From positions 1-64,000 of the forward strand of contig JAFTMS010000022.1 in the NCBI GenBank assembly GCA_017452265.1: a stretch of 64,000 nt of DNA. The letters are read 5' to 3'. Of this stretch, positions 62,304 through 64,000 are shown one piece after another. How positions within the stretch are numbered: position 1 is the stretch's first letter; every line of letters begins with the position of its first letter. The DNA is from Bacteroidales bacterium (GTDB lineage: Bacteria; Bacteroidota; Bacteroidia; Bacteroidales; UBA932). The notes beneath the pieces were generated by a model. The model saw nothing but the letters and a program-made list of their open reading frames with translations. It ran no database searches and was not told the DNA's origin. The translations under genes and the position numbers were made by a program.

Positions 62304-63305
62304 ATGATTTCTTACAAAGATCTCGGTCTTGTGAACACCAGAGAGATGTTCGCTAAGGCTATCGACGGCGGATACGCCATCCCTGCATTCAACTTCAACA
62401 ACATGGAGCAGCTTCAGGCAATCATTTCAGCTGCTGCCGAGACAAAGTCTCCGGTGATCCTTCAGGTTTCAAAGGGAGCACGCCAGTATGCAAACCAGAC
62501 TCTTCTCCGCTACATGGCTGAGGGTGCTGTAGAGTATGCAAAGGAGCTCGGCTGGGCTAATCCGCAGATTGTCCTCCACCTCGACCACGGTGATTCTTTC
62601 GAGACCTGCAAGAGCTGCATCGACATGGGCTTCTCTTCAGTGATGATCGACGGTTCACACCTTCCGTACGACGAGAACGTAGCTCTTACAAAGAAGGTGG
62701 TTGATTACGCACACCAGTTCGACGTGACGGTAGAGGGTGAGCTCGGAGTCCTTGCAGGCGTTGAGGATGAGGTAAGCTCAGACCATCACACTTACACCAA
62801 GCCTGAGGAGGTTGTGGACTTCGTTACAAAGACTGGCTGCGACTCTCTCGCAATCTCTATCGGAACATCACACGGTGCATACAAGTTCACTCCTGAGCAG
62901 TGTACAACGGATCCTGAGACAGGTCTTCTCGTTCCTCCTATGCTCGCATTCGACGTTCTCGAAGGCGTAGAGAAGGAGCTCCCTGGCTTCCCGATCGTTC
63001 TTCACGGTTCTTCATCAGTTCCGCAGGATGAGGTTGCTACAATCAACAAGTATGGCGGTGCGCTCAAGGCTGCGATCGGTATTCCTGAGCCATGGCTCCG
63101 CAAGGCTGCCGAGTCTGCAGTATGCAAGATCAACATCGACTCGGATTCACGTCTTGCAATGACGGCAGCTATCCGCGAAGTGTTCGCAAACAAGCCTGCA
63201 GAGTTCGACCCGCGCAAGTACCTCGGACCTGCTCGTGACAACATGAAGAAGCTCTACATCCACAAGATTGTGAATGTACTCGGTTCAGACGGAAAGGCAG
63301 AGTAA
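62304..63305 (+). CDS. fba: Class II fructose-bisphosphate aldolase
   Basis: Zinc-dependent glycolytic aldolase of 333 residues. Visible features: AIPAFNFNNMEQLQAII, SPVILQVSKGARQYA, the catalytic/zinc segment IVLHLDHGDSFETCKSCIDMGFSSVMIDGS, VEGELGVLAGVEDEV, LAISIGTSHGAYKF, IVLHGSSSVPQ and CKINIDSDSRLAMT. Codon choice is strongly biased, as expected for a highly expressed gene. Confidence 0.96.
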   Translation: MISYKDLGLVNTREMFAKAIDGGYAIPAFNFNNMEQLQAIISAAAETKSPVILQVSKGARQYANQTLLRYMAEGAVEYAKELGWANPQIVLHLDHGDSFETCKSCIDMGFSSVMIDGSHLPYDENVALTKKVVDYAHQFDVTVEGELGVLAGVEDEVSSDHHTYTKPEEVVDFVTKTGCDSLAISIGTSHGAYKFTPEQCTTDPETGLLVPPMLAFDVLEGVEKELPGFPIVLHGSSSVPQDEVATINKYGGALKAAIGIPEPWLRKAAESAVCKINIDSDSRLAMTAAIREVFANKPAEFDPRKYLGPARDNMKKLYIHKIVNVLGSDGKAE

Positions 63306-63323
63306 TCAATTGTCTGCAAATCC

Positions 63324-63354
63324 TTTGAAAATCGGAAATTTATCCATATCTTTG
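63324..63354 (+). promoter_or_regulatory. Promoter of rpsA
   Basis: TTTG (63324-63327), 19 bases, TATCTTTG (63347-63354): an exact consensus promoter. Its last base is the first base of the terminator stem described next. Confidence 0.85.
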
Positions 63355-63382
63355 CGCGCCTTTGGTCGAGGCGCGCTTTTTT
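63354..63382 (+). terminator. Intrinsic terminator hairpin between fba and rpsA
   Basis: GCGCGCCT (63354-63361) and AGGCGCGC (63369-63376) form a perfect 8-bp GC-rich stem with a 7-base loop, followed by six T. It would end the fba transcript. Transcription from the rpsA promoter should begin within the stem. Confidence 0.8.
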
Positions 63383-63446
63383 GTTTCCGAGACCAGGCAC
63401 AATGAAATAATGTTTAACCCACTAATTTGTTTTTTCAATTAATCAC

Positions 63447-64000
63447 ATGGAAGAAAACAAGACAGTTGCTGAGGTTGCTCCAGAGGTTGCCCCAGCAGTA
63501 GAAGAAACCAAGAAGAGCGTACTCAACGCTTCTGTTGCCCCTGAGAACTTCGACTGGGACGCTTTCGAGAACGATGACGTTTACGGCGGAAGCAAGGCAG
63601 AGGTTGAGGAGCAGTACAACCAGACTCTTTCAAAGGTTGTAGAGGGCGAGGTCGTTGAAGGCGTCGTGACTGCAATCAGCAAGAGAGAGGTAATCGTGAA
63701 CATCGGTTACAAGAGCGAGGGTGTCATCATGGCTCCTGAGTTCCGTTACAACCAGGACCTCAAGGTAGGTGACAAGGTTGAGGTGTTCGTTGAGAACACT
63801 GAGGACAAGAAGGGCCAGCTCATCCTTTCTCACAAGAAGGCTCGCCAGCTCCGTTCTTGGGATATGGTAAACGCTGCATTCAATGCAAACGAGATCGTAA
63901 AGGGTTACGTGAAGACACGTACGAAGGGCGGTATGATCGTGGACGTGTTCGGAATCGAGGCTTTCCTTCCGGGTTCACAGATCGACATCAAGCCTATCCG
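63447..64000 (+). CDS. rpsA: 30S ribosomal protein S1 (5' part, continues past the window)
   Basis: The first 184 codons are present. An acidic Ala/Val/Glu-rich N-terminus precedes S1 domains: VVEGEVVEGVVTAISKREVIVNIGYKSEGVI from about 67, and a second beginning VKGYVKTRTKGGMIVDVFGIEAFLPGSQID at about 151. Codon bias is strong. About 85 bases of leader separate it from its promoter. S1 helps bind mRNA to the 30S subunit, which matters in a phylum where Shine-Dalgarno sites are weak. Confidence 0.95.
   Translation, partial: MEENKTVAEVAPEVAPAVEETKKSVLNASVAPENFDWDAFENDDVYGGSKAEVEEQYNQTLSKVVEGEVVEGVVTAISKREVIVNIGYKSEGVIMAPEFRYNQDLKVGDKVEVFVENTEDKKGQLILSHKKARQLRSWDMVNAAFNANEIVKGYVKTRTKGGMIVDVFGIEAFLPGSQIDIKPI

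Overview
The window reads as a chromosomal segment of a Bacteroidales bacterium (phylum Bacteroidota). Support comes from repeated -33/-7 promoters of the Bacteroidota type (TTTG, about 19 bp, TAnnTTTG), a SusC/SusD pair with a hybrid two-component system, many lipoproteins, and families typical of the phylum (DUF4290, DUF3822, FISUMP-domain lipoprotein, short FKBP lipoproteins). The genus cannot be fixed by reading alone. Most genes are moderately GC-rich; the Rhs toxin/immunity stretch at about 2700-3930 is visibly AT-rich and looks foreign.

Layout. 1-2170: an operon for a type II secretion/type IV pilus-like machine (prepilin peptidase, GspE/PilB ATPase), whose third gene, perhaps a secretin, breaks off after about 45 codons. 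2073-4203: an orphan Rhs cassette with a C-terminal toxin candidate, a putative immunity gene and a second truncated Rhs tip, ending against tRNA-Val and tRNA-Asp (4312-4501, minus). 4742-7899: Hsp20, a phosphomannose isomerase with a striking Cys/His-rich insert, an Hsp15-like S4 protein and a reverse rubrerythrin. 8122-9811: an IS1182-like element whose transposase carries an in-frame amber codon. 9941-10170: a 51-bp tandem repeat array. 10310-16479: AddB and AddA. 16518-25119: DUF4290, FtsK, a LolA-like protein, ApbE, a FISUMP lipoprotein, LemA, a TPM protein and a short ComEC-like protein. 25214-28464: ackA-ptb-buk, an acyl phosphate/ATP-forming fermentation cluster.

28551-49239 is a pectin polysaccharide utilization locus, all on the plus strand: GH28, a CE12-CE8 fusion, a hybrid two-component sensor/regulator, a GH105-PL1 fusion, an FN3-PL1 lipoprotein, SusC, SusD and a large beta-helix surface lipoprotein. 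Inferred working: surface PL1 and binding proteins cut and capture homogalacturonan, SusCD imports oligomers, CE8/CE12 remove methyl and acetyl esters, GH28 and GH105 finish the chains, and the hybrid regulator senses a breakdown product. Fermentation through acetate and butyrate kinase would be a downstream use of the carbon.

49413-62198 is mostly housekeeping: serine hydrolase, cytidylate kinase-like protein, MATE transporter, two FKBP lipoproteins and a DHH phosphoesterase (minus); a membrane protein, DUF3822, RsmD, DUF4861 and SulP (plus); an epimerase, NadD and Gmk (minus). The window closes with class II aldolase and the 5' part of rpsA (plus). The most unusual features are the metal-binding insert in the mannose isomerase, the Rhs cassette that broke the secretion operon, the multi-enzyme fusions of the pectin locus, and promoters nested in hairpins at 28506-28544 and 63324-63384.
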